A stretch of DNA of 64,000 bases from Allacma fusca (GCA_947179485.1 CAMXBY010000077.1:1-64000); one strand, 5' to 3'. Counted from the stretch's first letter, positions 38,401 to 53,200 are shown. Notes: generated by a model from the sequence alone, not told the origin. A program made the numbers and translations.

Positions 38401-41400
38401 GTTTAATTTCAGCGATTAATAAATATTGAAGCACAAATTGGAAGTTAGCCATAATCTTTAATTCAGCCATTTGCTGGAAGTCAGTAATAATTTTAATTTC
38501 AGCGATTAATAAAATTTCATTGATAAATGTAAAATATGCGATAAATAGAAATTCAAGTATAAATTAACAGTAAGCGGTAACCTTTAATTCAGCCATATGT
38601 GGGAATTCAGCTATAAGCTTAATTTCAGCGATAATTAAAAACTTAAGCATAAATTAAAAGTAACTGATAATCTTAAATTCAGCCATTTCTTGGAATTTAG
38701 CCAAAATATTAGTTTCAGCGATTAATAAAATTTCAGTGCTAAATGTAAAAAAACGATAAATAGAAATTCAAGCATAAATTTAAATTAAGCGATAATCTTT
38801 ATTTAGCTATATGTGGGTATTCAGCCATAAGTTTAATTTCAGCGATTAATAAAAATTCCCGCATACACTGAAAGAAAGCGATAATTTTGAATTCACCTAT
38901 TTGCAGGAATTTAGCCATAATTTTAATTTCAGAGATTATTAAAAATTCCCGCATAAATTAAAAGTAAGCGATAATCTTGAATTCACTGATTCGTAGGAAT
39001 TCAGCCATAATTTTAATTTCAGAGATTATTAAAAATTCCCGCATAAATTAAAAGTAAGAGATAATCTTGAATTCACCGATTCGAAGAAAATTAGCTATAT
39101 TTTTAATTTCAGCGATTAATAAAAATTCAATTATAAATTCAAAGTAAGCGATAATCCTAAATTCAGCCATTTCTAGGAATTCAGCCATAGGTTAATTATA
39201 GCGATTATTAAAAACTCAAGCGTAAATTGAAAGTAATCGATAAGCATAAATTCAGCCATTTCTAGGAATTCAGCCATAATTTTTGTACCAGCGATTAATT
39301 AAATTTTAGACAAAATGTCAAAAAACAAAAAATTAAAATTCTAGTATAAACTGAACGTAAGCGATAATACTAAATTCAGCAATATGTCGAACTTCAGCCA
39401 TAAGTGTAATTGTATCAATTTATTCGAGCATAAACAAAAAAGTAAGCGATATCCTAAATTCATCTATATGTCGAAATTCATCCATAAGTTCAATTTCAGC
39501 GATTAATAAATATTGAAGCACAAATTGGAAGTTAGCCGTAATCTTTAATTCAGCCATTTGCAGAAAGTCAGTAATAATTTTAATTTCAGCGATTAATAAA
39601 ATTTCATTGATAAATGTAAAATAAGCGATAAATAGAAATTCAAGTATAAATTAACAGTAAGCGGTAATCTTAAATTCAGCCATATGTGGGAATTCAGCCA
39701 TAAGCTTAATTTCAGCGATAATTAAAAGCTTAAGCATAAATTAAAAGTAACTGATAATCTTAAATTCCACCATTTCTTGGAATTTAGCCAAAATTTTAGT
39801 TTCAGCGATTAATAAAATTTCAGTCATAAATGTAAAAAACGATAAATAGAAATTCAAGTATAAATTTAAATTAAGCGATAATCTTTAATTTAGCTATATG
39901 TGGGAATTCAGCCATAAGTTTAATTTCAGCGATTATTAAAAATTCCCGCATAAACTAAAAGTAAGCAATAATCTTGAATTCACTGAGTCGTAGGAATTCA
40001 GCCATATTTTTAATTTCAGCGGTTAATAAAAATTCAATTATAAATTCAAATTAAGCGATAATCTTTAATTTAGCTATATGTGGGAATTCAGCCATAAGTT
40101 TAATTTCAGCGATTATTAAAAATTCCCGCATAAACTAAAAGTAAGCGATAATTTAGAATTCACTGAGTCGTAGAAATTCAGCCATATTTTTAATTTCAGC
40201 GGTTAATAAAAATTCAATTATAAATTTAAAGTAAGCGATAATCCTAAATTCAGCCATTTCTAGGAATTCAGTTATAGGTTAATTATAGCGATTATTAAAA
40301 ACTCAAGCGTAAATTGAAAGTAATCGATAAGCATAAATTCAGCCATTTCTAGGAATTCAGCCATAATTTTTGTACCAGCGATTAATTAAATTTCAGACAA
40401 AATGTCAAAAAACGAAAAATAGATATTCTAGTATAAACTGAACGTAAGCGATAATACTAAATTCAGCAATATGTCGAACTTCAGCCATAAAAGTAATTGT
40501 ATCAATTTATTCGAGCATAAACATAAAAGTAAGCGATATCTTAAATTCATCTATATGTGGAAATTCATCCATAAGTTTAATTTCAGCGATTAATAAATAT
40601 TGAAGCACAAATTGGAAGCCATAATCTTTAATTCAGTCATTTGCTGGTAGTCAGTCATAATTTTAATTTCAGCGATAATTAAAAACTTAAGCATAAATTA
40701 AAAGTAACTGATAATCTTAAATTCAGCCATTTCTTGGAATTTAGCCAAAATATTAATTTCAGCGATTAATAAAATTTCAGTGATAAATGTAAAAAAACGA
40801 TAAATAGAAATTCAAGCATAAATTCAAATTAAGCGATAATCTTTTATTTAGCTATATGTGGGAATTCAGCCATAAGTTTAGTTTCAGCGATTATTAAAAA
40901 TTCCCGCATACACTGAAAGAAAGCGATAATTTTGAATTCACCCATTTGCAGGAATGCAGCCATAATTTTAATTTCAGCGGTTAATAAAAATTCAATTATA
41001 AATTCAAAGTAAGCGATAATCCTAAATTCAGCCATTTCTAGGAATTCAGCCATAGGTTAATTATAGCGATTATTAAAAACTCAAGCGTGAATTGAAAGTA
41101 ATCGATAAGCTTAAATTCAGCCATTTCTAGGAATTCAGCCATAATTTTTGTACCAGCGATTAATTAAATTTCAGACAAAATGTCAAAAAACAAAAAATTA
41201 AAATTCTAGTATAAACTGAACGTAAGCGATAATACTAAATTCAGCAATATGTCGAACTTCAGCCATAAGTGTAATTGTATCAATTTATTCGAGCATAAAC
41301 AAAAAAGTAAGCGATATCCTAAATTCATCTATATGTCGAAATTCATCCATAAGTTTAATTTCAGCGATTAATAAATATTGAAGCACAAATTGGAAGTTAG

Positions 41401-43253
41401 CCGTAATCTTTAATTCAGCCATTTGCAGAAAGTCAGTAATAATTTTAATTTCAGCGATTAATAAAATTTCATTGATAAATGTAAAATATGCGATAAATAG
41501 AAATTCAAGTATAAATTAACAGTAAGCGGTAATCTTAAATTCAGCCATATGTGGGAATTCAGCCATAAGCTTAATTTCAGCGATAATTAAAAGCTTAAGC
41601 ATAAATTAAAAGTAACTGATAATCTTAAATTCCGCCATTTCTTGGAATTTAGCCAAAATTTTAGTTTCAGCGATTAATAAAAATTCCCGCATACACTGAA
41701 AGAAAGCGATAATTTTGAATTCACCTATATGCAGGATTTTAGCCATAATTATAATTTCAGAGATTATTAAAAATTCCCGCATAAATTAAAAGAAAGCGAT
41801 AATCTTGAATTCACTGATTCGTAGGAATTCAGCCATAATTTTAATTTCAGAGATTATTAAAAATTCCCGCATAAATTAAAAGTAAGAGATAATCTTGAAT
41901 TCACCGATTCGAAGAAATTTAGCTATATTTTTAATTTCAGCGATTAATAAAAATTCAATTATAAATTCAAAGTAAGCGATAATCCTAAATTCAGCCATTT
42001 CTAGGAATTCAGCCATAGGTTAATTATAGCGATTATTAAAAACTCAAGCGTAAATTGAAAGTAATCGATAAGCTTAAATACAGCCATTTCTAGGAATTCA
42101 GCCATAATTTTTGTACCAGCGATTAATTAAATTTCAGACAAAATGTCAAAAAACAAAAAATTAAAATTCTAGTATAAACTGAACGTAAGCGATAATACTA
42201 AATTCAGCAATATGTCGAACTTCAGCCATAAGTGTAATTGTATCAATTTATTCGAGCATAAGCATAAAAGTAAGCGATATCTTATATTCATCTATATGTG
42301 GAAATTCAGCCATAAGTTTAATTTCAGCGATTAATAAATATTGAAGCACAAATTGGAAGTTAGCCATAATCTTTAATTCAGCCATTTGCTGGAAGTCAGT
42401 AATAATTTTAATTTCAGCGATTAATAAAATTGCATTGATAAATGTAAAATAAGCGATAAATAGAAATTCAAGTATAAATTAACAGTAAGCGGTAATCTTA
42501 AATTCAGCCATATGTGGGAATTCAGCCATAAGCTTCATTTCAGCGATAATTAAAAGCTTAAGCATAAATTAAAAGTAACTGATAATCTTAAATTCCGCCA
42601 TTTCTTGGAATTTAGCCAAAATTTTAGTTTCAGCGATTAATAAAATTTCAGTCATAAATGTAAAAAACGATAAATAGAAATTCAAGTATAAATTCAAATT
42701 AAGCGATAATCTTTAATTTAGCTATATGTGGGAATTCAGCCATAAGTTTAATTTCAGCGATTATTAAAAATTCCCGCATAAACTAAAAGTAAGCAATAAT
42801 CTTGAATTCACTGAGTCGTAGGAGTTCAGCCATATTTTTAATTTCAGCGGTTAATAAAAATTCAATTATAAATTCAAATTAAGCGATAATCTTTAATTTA
42901 GCTATATGTGGGAATTCAGCCATAAGTTTAATTTCAGTGATTATTAAAAATTCCCGCATAAACTAAAAGTAAGCGATAATTTAGAATTCACTGAGTCGTA
43001 GAAATTCAGCCATATTTTTAATTTCAGCGGTTAATAAAAATTCAATTATAAATTTAAAGTAAGCGATAATCCTAAATTCAGCCATTTCTAGGAATTCAGT
43101 TATAGGTTAATTATAGCGATTATTAAAAACTCCAGCGTAAATTGAAAGTAATCGATAAGCATAAATTCAGCCATTTCTAGGAATTCAGCCATAATTTTTG
43201 TACCAGCGATTAATTAAATTTCAGACAAAATGTCAAAAAACGAAAAATAGATA
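35424..43253. repeat. Five-HOR block repeated at a 5002-bp offset
   Basis: Landmarks 35424, 36202, 37165 and 38252 are matched by 40426, 41204, 42167 and 43254, each 5002 bp later. Internal spacings of 778, 963 and 1087 bp are repeated in the same order. Two near-identical 1087-bp copies at 38252 and 39339 (shared variant AAATTTTAGACAAAATG) lie between. The 963-bp HOR is 124 bp shorter than the canonical one, the size of one L monomer. Confidence 0.75.
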
Positions 43254-45479
43254 TTCTAGTATAAACTGAACGTAAGCGATAATACTAAATTCAGCAATAT
43301 GTCGAACTTCAGCCATAAGTGTAATTGTATCAATTTATTTGAGCATAAACATAAAAGTAAGCGATATCTTAAATTCATCTATATGTGGAAATTCAGCCAT
43401 AAGTTTAATTTCAGCGAATAATAAATATTGAAGCACAAATTGGAAGTTAGCCGTAATCTTTAATTCAGCCATTTGCAGAAAGTCAGTAATAATTTTAATT
43501 TCAGCGATTAATAAAATTTCATTGATAAATGTAAAATATGCGATAAATAGAAATTCAAGTATAAATTAACAGTAAGCGGTAATCTTAAATTCAGCCATAT
43601 GTGGGAATTCAGCCATAAGCTTAATTTCAGCGATAATTAAAAGCTTAAGCATAAATTAAAAGTAACTGATAATCTTAAATTCCGCCATTTCTTGGAATTT
43701 AGCCAAAATTTTAGTTTCAGCGATTAATAAAAATTCCCGCATACACTGAAAGAAAGCGATAATTTTGAATTCACCTATATGCAGGATTTTAGCCATAATT
43801 ATAATTTCAGAGATTATTAAAAATTCCCGCATAAATTAAAAGAAAGCGATAATCTTGAATTCACTGATTCGTAGGAATTCAGCCATAATTTTAATTTCAG
43901 AGATTATTAAAAATTCCCGCATAAATTAAAAGTAAGAGATAATCTTGAATTCACCGATTCGAAGAAATTTAGCTATATTTTTAATTTCAGCGATTAATAA
44001 AAATTCAATTATAAATTCAAAGTAAGCGATAATCCTAAATTCAGCCATTTCTAGGAATTCAGCCATAGGTTAATTATAGCGATTATTAAAAACTCAAGCG
44101 TAAATTGAAAGTAATCGATAAGCTTAAATACAGCCATTTCTAGGAATTCAGCCATAATTTTTGTACCAGCGATTAATTAAATTTCAGACAAAATGTCAAA
44201 AAACAAAAAATTAAAATTCTAGTATAAACTGAACGTAAGCGATAATACTAAATTCAGCAATATGTCGAACTTCAGCCATAAGTGTAATTGTATCAATTTA
44301 TTCGAGCATAAGCATAAAAGTAAGCGATATCTTATATTCATCTATATGTGGAAATTCAGCCATAAGTTTAATTTCAGCGATTAATAAATATTGAAGCACA
44401 AATTGGAAGTTAGCCATAATCTTTAATTCAGCCATTTGCTGGAAGTCAGTAATAATTTTAATTTCAGCGATTAATAAAATTGCATTGATAAATGTAAAAT
44501 AAGCGATAAATAGAAATTCAAGTATAAATTAACAGTAAGCGGTAATCTTAAATTCAGCCATATGTGGGAATTCAGCCATAAGCTTCATTTCAGCGATAAT
44601 TAAAAGCTTAAGCATAAATTAAAAGTAACTGATAATCTTAAATTCCGCCATTTCTTGGAATTTAGCCAAAATTTTAGTTTCAGCGATTAATAAAATTTCA
44701 GTCATAAATGTAAAAAACGATAAATAGAAATTCAAGTATAAATTCAAATTAAGCGATAATCTTTAATTTAGCTATATGTGGGAATTCAGCCATAAGTTTA
44801 ATTTCAGCGATTATTAAAAATTCCCGCATAAACTAAAAGTAAGCAATAATCTTGAATTCACTGAGTCGTAGGAGTTCAGCCATATTTTTAATTTCAGCGG
44901 TTAATAAAAATTCAATTATAAACTCAAATTAAGCGTTAATCTTTAATTTAGCTATATGTGGGAATTCAGCCATAAGTTTAATTTCAGTGATTATTAAAAA
45001 TTCCCGCATAAACTAAAAGTAAGCGATAATTTAGAATTCACTGAGTCGTAGAAATTCAGCCATATTTTTAATTTCAGCGGTTAATAAAAATTCAATTATA
45101 AATTTAAAGTAAGCGATAATCCTAAATTCAGCCATTTCTAGGAATTCAGTTATAGGTTAATTATAGCGATTATTAAAAACTCCAGCGTAAATTGAAAGTA
45201 ATCGATAAGCATAAATTCAGCCATTTCTAGGAATTCAGCCATAATTTTTGTACCAGCGATTAATTAAATTTCAGACAAAATGTCAAAAAACGAAAAATAG
45301 ATATTCTAGTATAAACTGAACGTAAGCGATAATACTAAATTCAGCAATATGTCGAACTTCAGCCATAAGTGTAATTGTATCAATTTATTTGAGCATAAAC
45401 ATAAAAGTAAGCGATATCTTAAATTCATCTATATGTGGAAATTCAGCCATAAGTTTAATTTCAGCGAATAATAAATATT
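41380..45479. repeat. 2050-bp tandem duplication (963 + 1087-bp HOR pair)
   Basis: Landmarks 42167/44217 and 43254/45304 are both 2050 bp apart. The rare variants TATGCAGGATTTTAGCC (about 41727 and 43777) and AAGCTTCATTTC (about 42532 and 44582) occur once per copy. Copy one is about 41380-43429 and copy two about 43430-45479, where the sequence switches abruptly to a different monomer order. Confidence 0.8.
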
Positions 45480-45941
45480 GAAGCACAAATTGGAAGTTAT
45501 CCATAATCTTTAATTCAGCCATAAGTTTAATTTCAGCGATTATTAAAAATTCCCGCATAAACTAAAAGTAAGCGATAATTTAGAATTCACTGAGTCGTAG
45601 AAATTCAGCCATATTTTTAATTTCAGCGGTTAATAAAAATTCAATTATAAATTTAAAGTAAGCGATAATCCTAAATTCAGCCATTTCTAGGAATTTAGTT
45701 ATAGGTTAATTATAGCGATTATTAAAAACTCAAGCGTAAATTGAAAGTAATCGATAAGCATAAATTCAGCCATTTCTAGGAATTCAGCCATAGGTTAATT
45801 ATAGCGATTATTAAAAACTCAAGCGTAAATTGAAAGTAATCGATAAGCATAAATTCAGCCATTTCTAGGAATTCAGCCATAATTTTTGTACCAGCGATTA
45901 ATTAAATTTCAGACAAAATGTCAAAAAACGAAAAATAGATA
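45480..45941. repeat. Rearranged short HOR (638 bp) with a duplicated S7-S8 junction
   Basis: Between landmarks 45304 and 45942 the HOR is only 638 bp. At about 45523 the S2 monomer jumps directly into the GTTTAATTTCAGCGATTATT monomer, skipping the L2-S3-L3 part. Near 45770-45880 the GCGATTATTAAAAACTC monomer occurs twice in a row. This looks like one deletion plus one 90-bp duplication. Confidence 0.7.
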
Positions 45942-48900
45942 TTCTAGTATAAACTGAACGTAAGCGATAATACTAAATTCAGCAATATGTCGAACTTCAG
46001 CCATAAGTGTAATTGTATCAATTTATTTGAGCATAAACATAAAAGTAAGCGATATCTTAAATTCATCTATATGTGGAAATTCAGCCATAAGTTTAATTTC
46101 AGCGATTAATAAATATTGAAGCACAAATTGGAAGTTAGCCATAATCTTTAATTCAGCCATTTGCTGGAAGTCAGTAATAATTTTAATTTCAGCGATTAAT
46201 AAAATTGCATTGATAAATGTAAAATAAGCGATAAATAGAAATTCAAGTATAAATTAACAGTAAGCGGTAATCTTAAATTCAGCCATATGTGGGAATTCAG
46301 CCATAAGCTTAATTTCAGCGATAATTAAAAGCTTAAGCATAAATTAAAAGTAACTGATAATCTTAAATTCCGCCATTTCTTGGAATTTAGCCAAAATTTT
46401 AGTTTCAGCGATTAATAAAATTTCAGTCATAAATGTAAAAAACGATAAATAGAAATTCAAGTATAAATTCAAATTAAGCGATAATCTTTAATTTAGCTAT
46501 ATGTGGGAATTCAGCCATAAGTTTAATTTCAGCGATTATTAAAAATTCCCGCATAAACTAAAAGTAAGGAATAATCTTGAATTCACTGAGTCGTAGGAAT
46601 TCAGCCATATTTTTAATTTCAGCGGTTAATAAAAATTCAATTATAAATTCAAATTAAGCGATAATCTTTAATTTAGCTATATGTGGGAATTCAGCCATAA
46701 GTTTAATTTCAGTGATTATTAAAAATTCCCGCATAAACTAAAAGTAAGCGATAATTTAGAATTCACTGAGTCGTAGAAATTCAGCCATATTTTTAATTTC
46801 AGCGGTTAATAAAAATTCAATTATAAATTTAAAGTAAGCGATAATCCTAAATTCAGCCATTTCTAGGAATTCAGTTATAGGTTAATTATAGCGATTATTA
46901 AAAACTCAAGCGTAAATTGAAAGTAATCGATAAGCATAAATTCAGCCATTTCTAGGAATTCAGCCATAATTTTTGTACCAGCGATTAATTAAATTTCAGA
47001 CAAAATGTCAAAAAACGAAAAATAGATATTCTAGTATAAACTGAACGTAAGCGATAATACTAAATTCAGCAATATGTCGAACTTCAGCCATAAGTGTAAT
47101 TGTATGAATTTATTTGAGCATAAACATAAAAGTAAGCGATATCTTAAATTCATCTATATGTGGAAATTCAGCCATAAGTTTAATTTCAGCGAATAATAAA
47201 TATTGAAGCACAAATTGGAAGTTATCCATAATCTTTAATTCAGCCATTTGCTGGAAGTCAGTAATAATTTTAATTTCAGCGATTAATAAAATTGCATTGA
47301 TAAATGTAAAATAAGCGATAAATAGAAATTCAAGTATAAATTAACAGTAAGCGGTAATCTTAAATTCAGCCATATGTGGGAATTAAGCTATAAGCTTAAT
47401 TTCAGCGATAATTAAAAACTTAAGCATAAATTAAAAGTAACTGATAATCTTAAATTCAGCCATTTCTTGGAATTTAGCCAAAATTTTAGTTTCAGCGATT
47501 TATAAAATTTCAGTGCTAAATGTCAAAAAACGATAAATAGAAATTCAAGTATAAATTTAAATTAAGCGATAATCTTTATTTAGCTATATGTGGGTATTCA
47601 GCAATAAGTTTAATTTCAGCGATTAATAAAAATTCCCGCATACACTGAAAGAAAGCGATAATTTTGAATTCACCTATATGCAGGAATTTAGCCATAATTT
47701 TAATTTCAGAGATTATTAAAAATTCCCGCATAAATTAAAAGTAAGCGATAATCTTGAATTCACTGATTCGTAGGAATTCAGCCATAATTTTAATTTCAGA
47801 GATTATTAAAAATTCCCGCATAAATTAAAAGTAAGAGATAATCTTGAATTCACCGATTCGAAGAAATTTATCTATATTTTTAATTTCAGCGATTAATAAA
47901 AATTCAATTATAAATTCAAAGTAAGCGATAATCCTAAATTCAGCCATTTCTAGGAATTCAGCCATATGTTAATTATAGCGATTATTAAAAACTCAAGCGT
48001 AAATTGAAAGTAATCGATAAGCTTAAATACAGCCATTTCTAGGAATTCAGCCATAATTTTTGTACCAGCGATTAATTAAATTTCAGACAAAATGTCAAAA
48101 AACAAAAAATTAAAATTCTAGTATAAACTGAACGTAAGCGATAATACTAAATTCAGCAATATGTCGAACTTCAGCCATAAGTGTAATTGTATCAATTTAT
48201 TCGAGCATAAGCATAAAAGTAAGCGATATCTTATATTCATCTATATGTGGAAATTCAGCCATAAGTTTAATTTCAGCGATTAATGAATATTGAAGCACAA
48301 ATTGGAAGTTAGCCATAATCTTTATTTCAGCCATTTGCTGGAAGTCAGTAATAATTTTAATTTCAGCGATTAATAAAATTACATTGCTAAATGTAAAATA
48401 AGCGATAAATAGAAATTCAAGTATAAATTAACAGTAAGCGGTAATCTTTAATTCAGCCATATGTGGGAATTCAGCTATAAGCTTAATTTCAGCGATAATT
48501 AAAAACTTAAGCATAAATTAAAAGTAACTGATAATCTTGAATTCAGCCATTTCTTGGAATTTAGCCAAAATATTAGTTTCAGCGATTAATAAAATTTCAG
48601 TGCTAAATGTAAAAAAACGATAAATAGAAATTCAAATATAAATTTAAATTAAGCGATAATCTTTATTTAGCTATATGTGGGTATTCAGCCATAAGTTTAA
48701 TTTCAGCGATTAATAAAAATTCCCGCATACACTGAAAGAAAGCGATAATTTTGAATTCACCTATTTGCAGGAATTTAGCCATAATTTTAATTTCAGAGAT
48801 TATTAAAAATTCCCGCATAAATTAAAAGTAAGCGATAATCTTGAATTCACTGATTCGTAGGAATTCAGCCATAATTTTAATTTCAGAGATTATTAAAAAT

Positions 48901-49152
48901 TCCCGCATAAATTAAAAGTAAGAGATAATCTTGAATTCACCGATTCGAAGAAATTTATCTATATTTTTAATTTCAGCGATTAATAAAAATTCAATTATAA
49001 ATTCAAAGTAAGCGATAATCCTAAATTCAGCCATTTCTAGGAATTCAGCCATATGTTAATTATAGCGATTATTAAAAACTCAAGCGTAAATTGAAAGTAA
49101 TCGATAAGCTTAAATACAGCCATTTCTAGGAATTCAGCCATAATTTTTGTAC

Positions 49153-50239
49153 CAGCGATTAATTAAATTTCAGACAAAATGTCAAAAAACAAAAAATTAA
49201 AATTCTAGTATAAACTGAACGTAAGCGATAATACTAAATTCAGCAATATGTCGAACTTCAGCCATAAGTGTAATTGTATCAATTTATTCGAGCATAAGCA
49301 TAAAAGTAAGCGATATCTTATATTCATCTATATGTGGAAATTCAGCCATAAGTTTAATTTCAGCGATTAATGAATATTGAAGCACAAATTGGAAGTTAGC
49401 CATAATCTTTATTTCAGCCATTTGCTGGAAGTCAGTAATAATTTTAATTTCAGCGATTAATAAAATTACATTGCTAAATGTAAAATAAGCGATAAATAGA
49501 AATTCAAGTATAAATTAACAGTAAGCGGTAATCTTTAATTCAGCCATATGTGGGAATTCAGCTATAAGCTTAATTTCAGCGATAATTAAAAACTTAAGCA
49601 TAAATTAAAAGTAACTGATAATCTTGAATTCAGCCATTTCTTGGAATTTAGCCAAAATATTAGTTTCAGCGATTAATAAAATTTCAGTGCTAAATGTAAA
49701 AAAACGATAAATAGAAATTCAAATATAAATTTAAATTAAGCGATAATCTTTATTTAGCTATATGTGGGTATTCAGCCATAAGTTTAATTTCAGCGATTAA
49801 TAAAAATTCCCGCATACACTGAAAGAAAGCGATAATTTTGAATTCACCTATTTGCAGGAATTTAGCCATAATTTTAATTTCAGAGATTATTAAAAATTCC
49901 CGCATAAATTAAAAGTAAGCGATAATCTTGAATTCACTGATTCGTAGGAATTCAGCCATAATTTTAATTTCAGAGATTATTAAAAATTCCCGCATAAATT
50001 AAAAGTAAGAGATAATCTTGAATTCACCGATTCGAAGAAATTTAGCTATATTTTTAATTTCAGCGATTAATAAAAATTCAATTATAAATTCAAAGTAAGC
50101 GATAATCCTAAATTCAGCCATTTTTAGGAATTCAGCCATAGGTTAATTATAGCGATTATTAAAAACTCAAGCGTAAATTGAAAGTAATCGATAAGCTTAA
50201 ATACAGCCATTTCTAGGAATTCAGCCATAATTTTTGTAC
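49153..50239. repeat. Type example of the 1087-bp HOR, dissected into 11 monomers
   Basis: Cutting at the CAGCGATTA-like start of each monomer gives: L1 49153-49279 (127 bp), S1 49280-49360 (81), S2 49361-49450 (90), L2 49451-49576 (126), S3 49577-49666 (90), L3 49667-49790 (124), S4 49791-49880 (90), S5 49881-49970 (90), S6 49971-50060 (90), S7 50061-50149 (89) and S8 50150-50239 (90). L1 is the most diverged and A-rich, and contains the landmark TTCTAGTATAAAC. S5 and S6 are the most alike and are the monomers whose number varies most between HORs. S7 and S8 start with GGTTAATTATAGCG and ACTCAAGCG features. Confidence 0.9.
49447..49572. repeat. Long monomer shown as seven 18-bp units
   Basis: Units start at 49447, 49465, 49483, 49501, 49519, 49537 and 49555 with no gap. 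They read ATTTCAGCGATTAATAAA, ATTACATTGCTAAATGTA, AAATAAGCGATAAATAGA, AATTCAAGTATAAATTAA, CAGTAAGCGGTAATCTTT, AATTCAGCCATATGTGGG and AATTCAGCTATAAGCTTA. Positions 10 (A, or G in one unit) and 11 (T) and the preceding GCG/GCC align in nearly all. The next monomer begins in the same register at 49573. Confidence 0.9.
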
Positions 50240-53200
50240 CAGCGATTAATTAAATTTCAGACAAAATGTCAAAAAACAAAAAATTAAAATTCTAGTATAA
50301 ACTGAACGTAAGCGATAATACTAAATTCAGCAATATGTCGAACTTCAGCCATAAGTGTAATTGTATCAATTTATTTGAGCATAAACATAAAAGTAAGCGA
50401 TATCTTAAATTCATCTATATGTGGAAATTCATCCATAAGTTTAATTTCAGCGATTTTTAAATATTGAAGCACAAATTGGAAGTTAGCCATAATCTTTAAT
50501 TCAGCCATTTGCTGGAAGTCAGTAATAATTTTAATTTCAGCGATTAATAAAATTACATTGCTAAATGTAAAATAAGCGATAAATAGAAATTCAAGTATAA
50601 ATTAACAGTAAGCGGTAATCTTAAATTCAGCCATATGTGGGAATTCAGCCATAAGCTTAATTTCAGCGATAATTAAAAGCTTAAGCATAAATTAAAAGTA
50701 ACTGATAATCTTAAATTCCGCCATTTCTTGGAATTTAGCCAAAATTTTAGTTTCAGCGATTAATAAAATTTCAGTCATAAATGTAAAAAACGATAAATAG
50801 AAATTCAAGTATAAATTCAAATTAAGCGATAATCTTTAATTTAGCTATATGTGGGAATTCAGCCATAAGTTTAATTTCAGCGATTATTAAAAATTCCCGC
50901 ATAAACTAAAAGTAAGCAATAATCTTGAATTCACTGAGTCGTAGGAATTCAGCCATATTTTTAATTTCAGCGGTTAATAAAAATTCAATTATAAATTCAA
51001 ATTAAGCGATAATCTTTAATTTAGCTATATGTGGGAATTCAGCCATAAGTTTAATTTCAGTGATTATTAAAAATTCCCGCATAAACTAAAAGTAAGCGAT
51101 AATTTAGAATTCACTGAGTCGTAGAAATTCAGCCATATTTTTAATTTCAGCGGTTAATAAAAATTCAATTATAAATTTAAAGTAAGCGATAATCCTAAAT
51201 TCAGCCATTTCTAGGAATTCAGTTATAGGTTAATTATAGCGATTATTAAAAACTCAAGCGTAAATTGAAAGTAATCGATAAGCATAAATTCAGCCATTTC
51301 TAGGAATTCAGCCATAATTTTTGTACCAGCGATTAATTAAATTTCAGACAAAATGTCAAAAAACGAAAAATAGATATTCTAGTATAAACTGAACGTAAGC
51401 GATAATACTAAATTCAGCAATATGTCGAACTTCAGCCATAAGTGTAATTGTATCAATTTATTTGAGCATAAACATAAAAGTAAGCGATATCTTAAATTCA
51501 TCTATATGTGGAAATTCAGCCATAAGTTTAATTTCAGCGAATAATAAATATTGAAGCACAAATTGGAAGTTATCCATAATCTTTAATTCAGCCATTTGCT
51601 GGAAGTCAGTAATAATTTTAATTTCAGCGATTAATAAAATTGCATTGATAAATGTAAAATAAGCGATAAATAGAAATTCAAGTATAAATTAACAGTAAGC
51701 GGTAATCTTTAATTCAGCCATATGTGGGAATTCAGCTATAAGCTTAATTTCAGCGATAATTAAAAACTTAAGCATAAATTAAAAGTAACTGATAATCTTA
51801 AATTAAGCCATTTCTTGGAATTTAGCCAAAATTTTAGTTTCAGCGATTTATAAAATTTCAGTGCTAAATGTAAAAAAACGATAAATAGAAATTCAAGTAT
51901 AAATTTAAATTAAGCGATAATCTTTATTTAGCTATATGTGGGTATTCAGCAATAAGTTTAATTTCAGCGATTAATAAAAATTCCCGCATACACTGAAAGA
52001 AAGCGATAATTTTGAATTCACCTATATGCAGGAATTTAGCCATAATTTTAATTTCAGAGATTATTAAAAATTCCCGCATAAATTAAAAGTAAGCGATAAT
52101 CTTGAATTCACTGATTCGTAGGAATTCAGCCATAATTTTAATTTCAGAGATTATTAAAAATTCCCGCATAAATTAAAAGTAAGAGATAATCTTGAATTCA
52201 CCGATTCGAAGAAATTTATCTATATTTTTAATTTCAGCGATTAATAAAAATTCAATTATAAATTCAAAGTAAGCGATAATCCTAAATTCAGCCATTTCTA
52301 GGAATTCAGCCATAGGTTAATTATAGCGATTATTAAAAACTCAAGCGTAAATTGAAAGTAATCGATAAGCTTAAATACAGCCATTTCTAGGAATTCAGCC
52401 ATAATTTTTGTACCAGCGATTAATTAAATTTCAGACAAAATGTCAAAAAACAAAAAATTAAAATTCTAGTATAAACTAACCGTAAGCGATAATACTAAAT
52501 TCAGCAATATGTCGAACTTCAGCCATAAGTGTAATTGTATCAATTTATTCGAGCATAAGCATAAAAGTAAGCGATATCTTATATTCATCTATATGTGGAA
52601 ATTCAGCCATAAGTTTAATTTCAGCGATTAATAAATATTGAAGCACAAATTGGAAGTTAGCCATAATCTTTATTTCAGCCATTTGCTGGAAGTCAGTAAT
52701 AATTTTAATTTCAGCGATTAATAAAATTACATTGCTAAATGTAAAATAAAATATAAATAGAAATTCAAGTATAAATTAACAGTAAGCGGTAATCTTTAAT
52801 TCAGCCATATGTGGGAATTCAGCTATAAGCTTAATTTCAGCGATAATTAAAAACTTAAGCATAAATTAAAAGTAACTGATAATCTTAAATTCAGCCATTT
52901 CTTGGAATTTAGCCAAAATATTAGTTTCAGCGATTAATAAAATTTCAGTGCTAAATGTAAAAAAACGATAAATAGAAATTCAAGCATAAATTCAAATTAA
53001 GCGATAATCTTTTATTTAGCTATATGTGGGAATTCAGCCATAAGTTTAGTTTCAGCGATTATTAAAAATTCCCGCATACACTGAAAGAAAGCGATAATTT
53101 TGAATTCACCCATTTGCAGGAATGCAGCCATAATTTTAATTTCAGAGATTATTAAAAATTCCCGCATAAATTAAAAGTAAGCGATAATCTTGAATTCACT

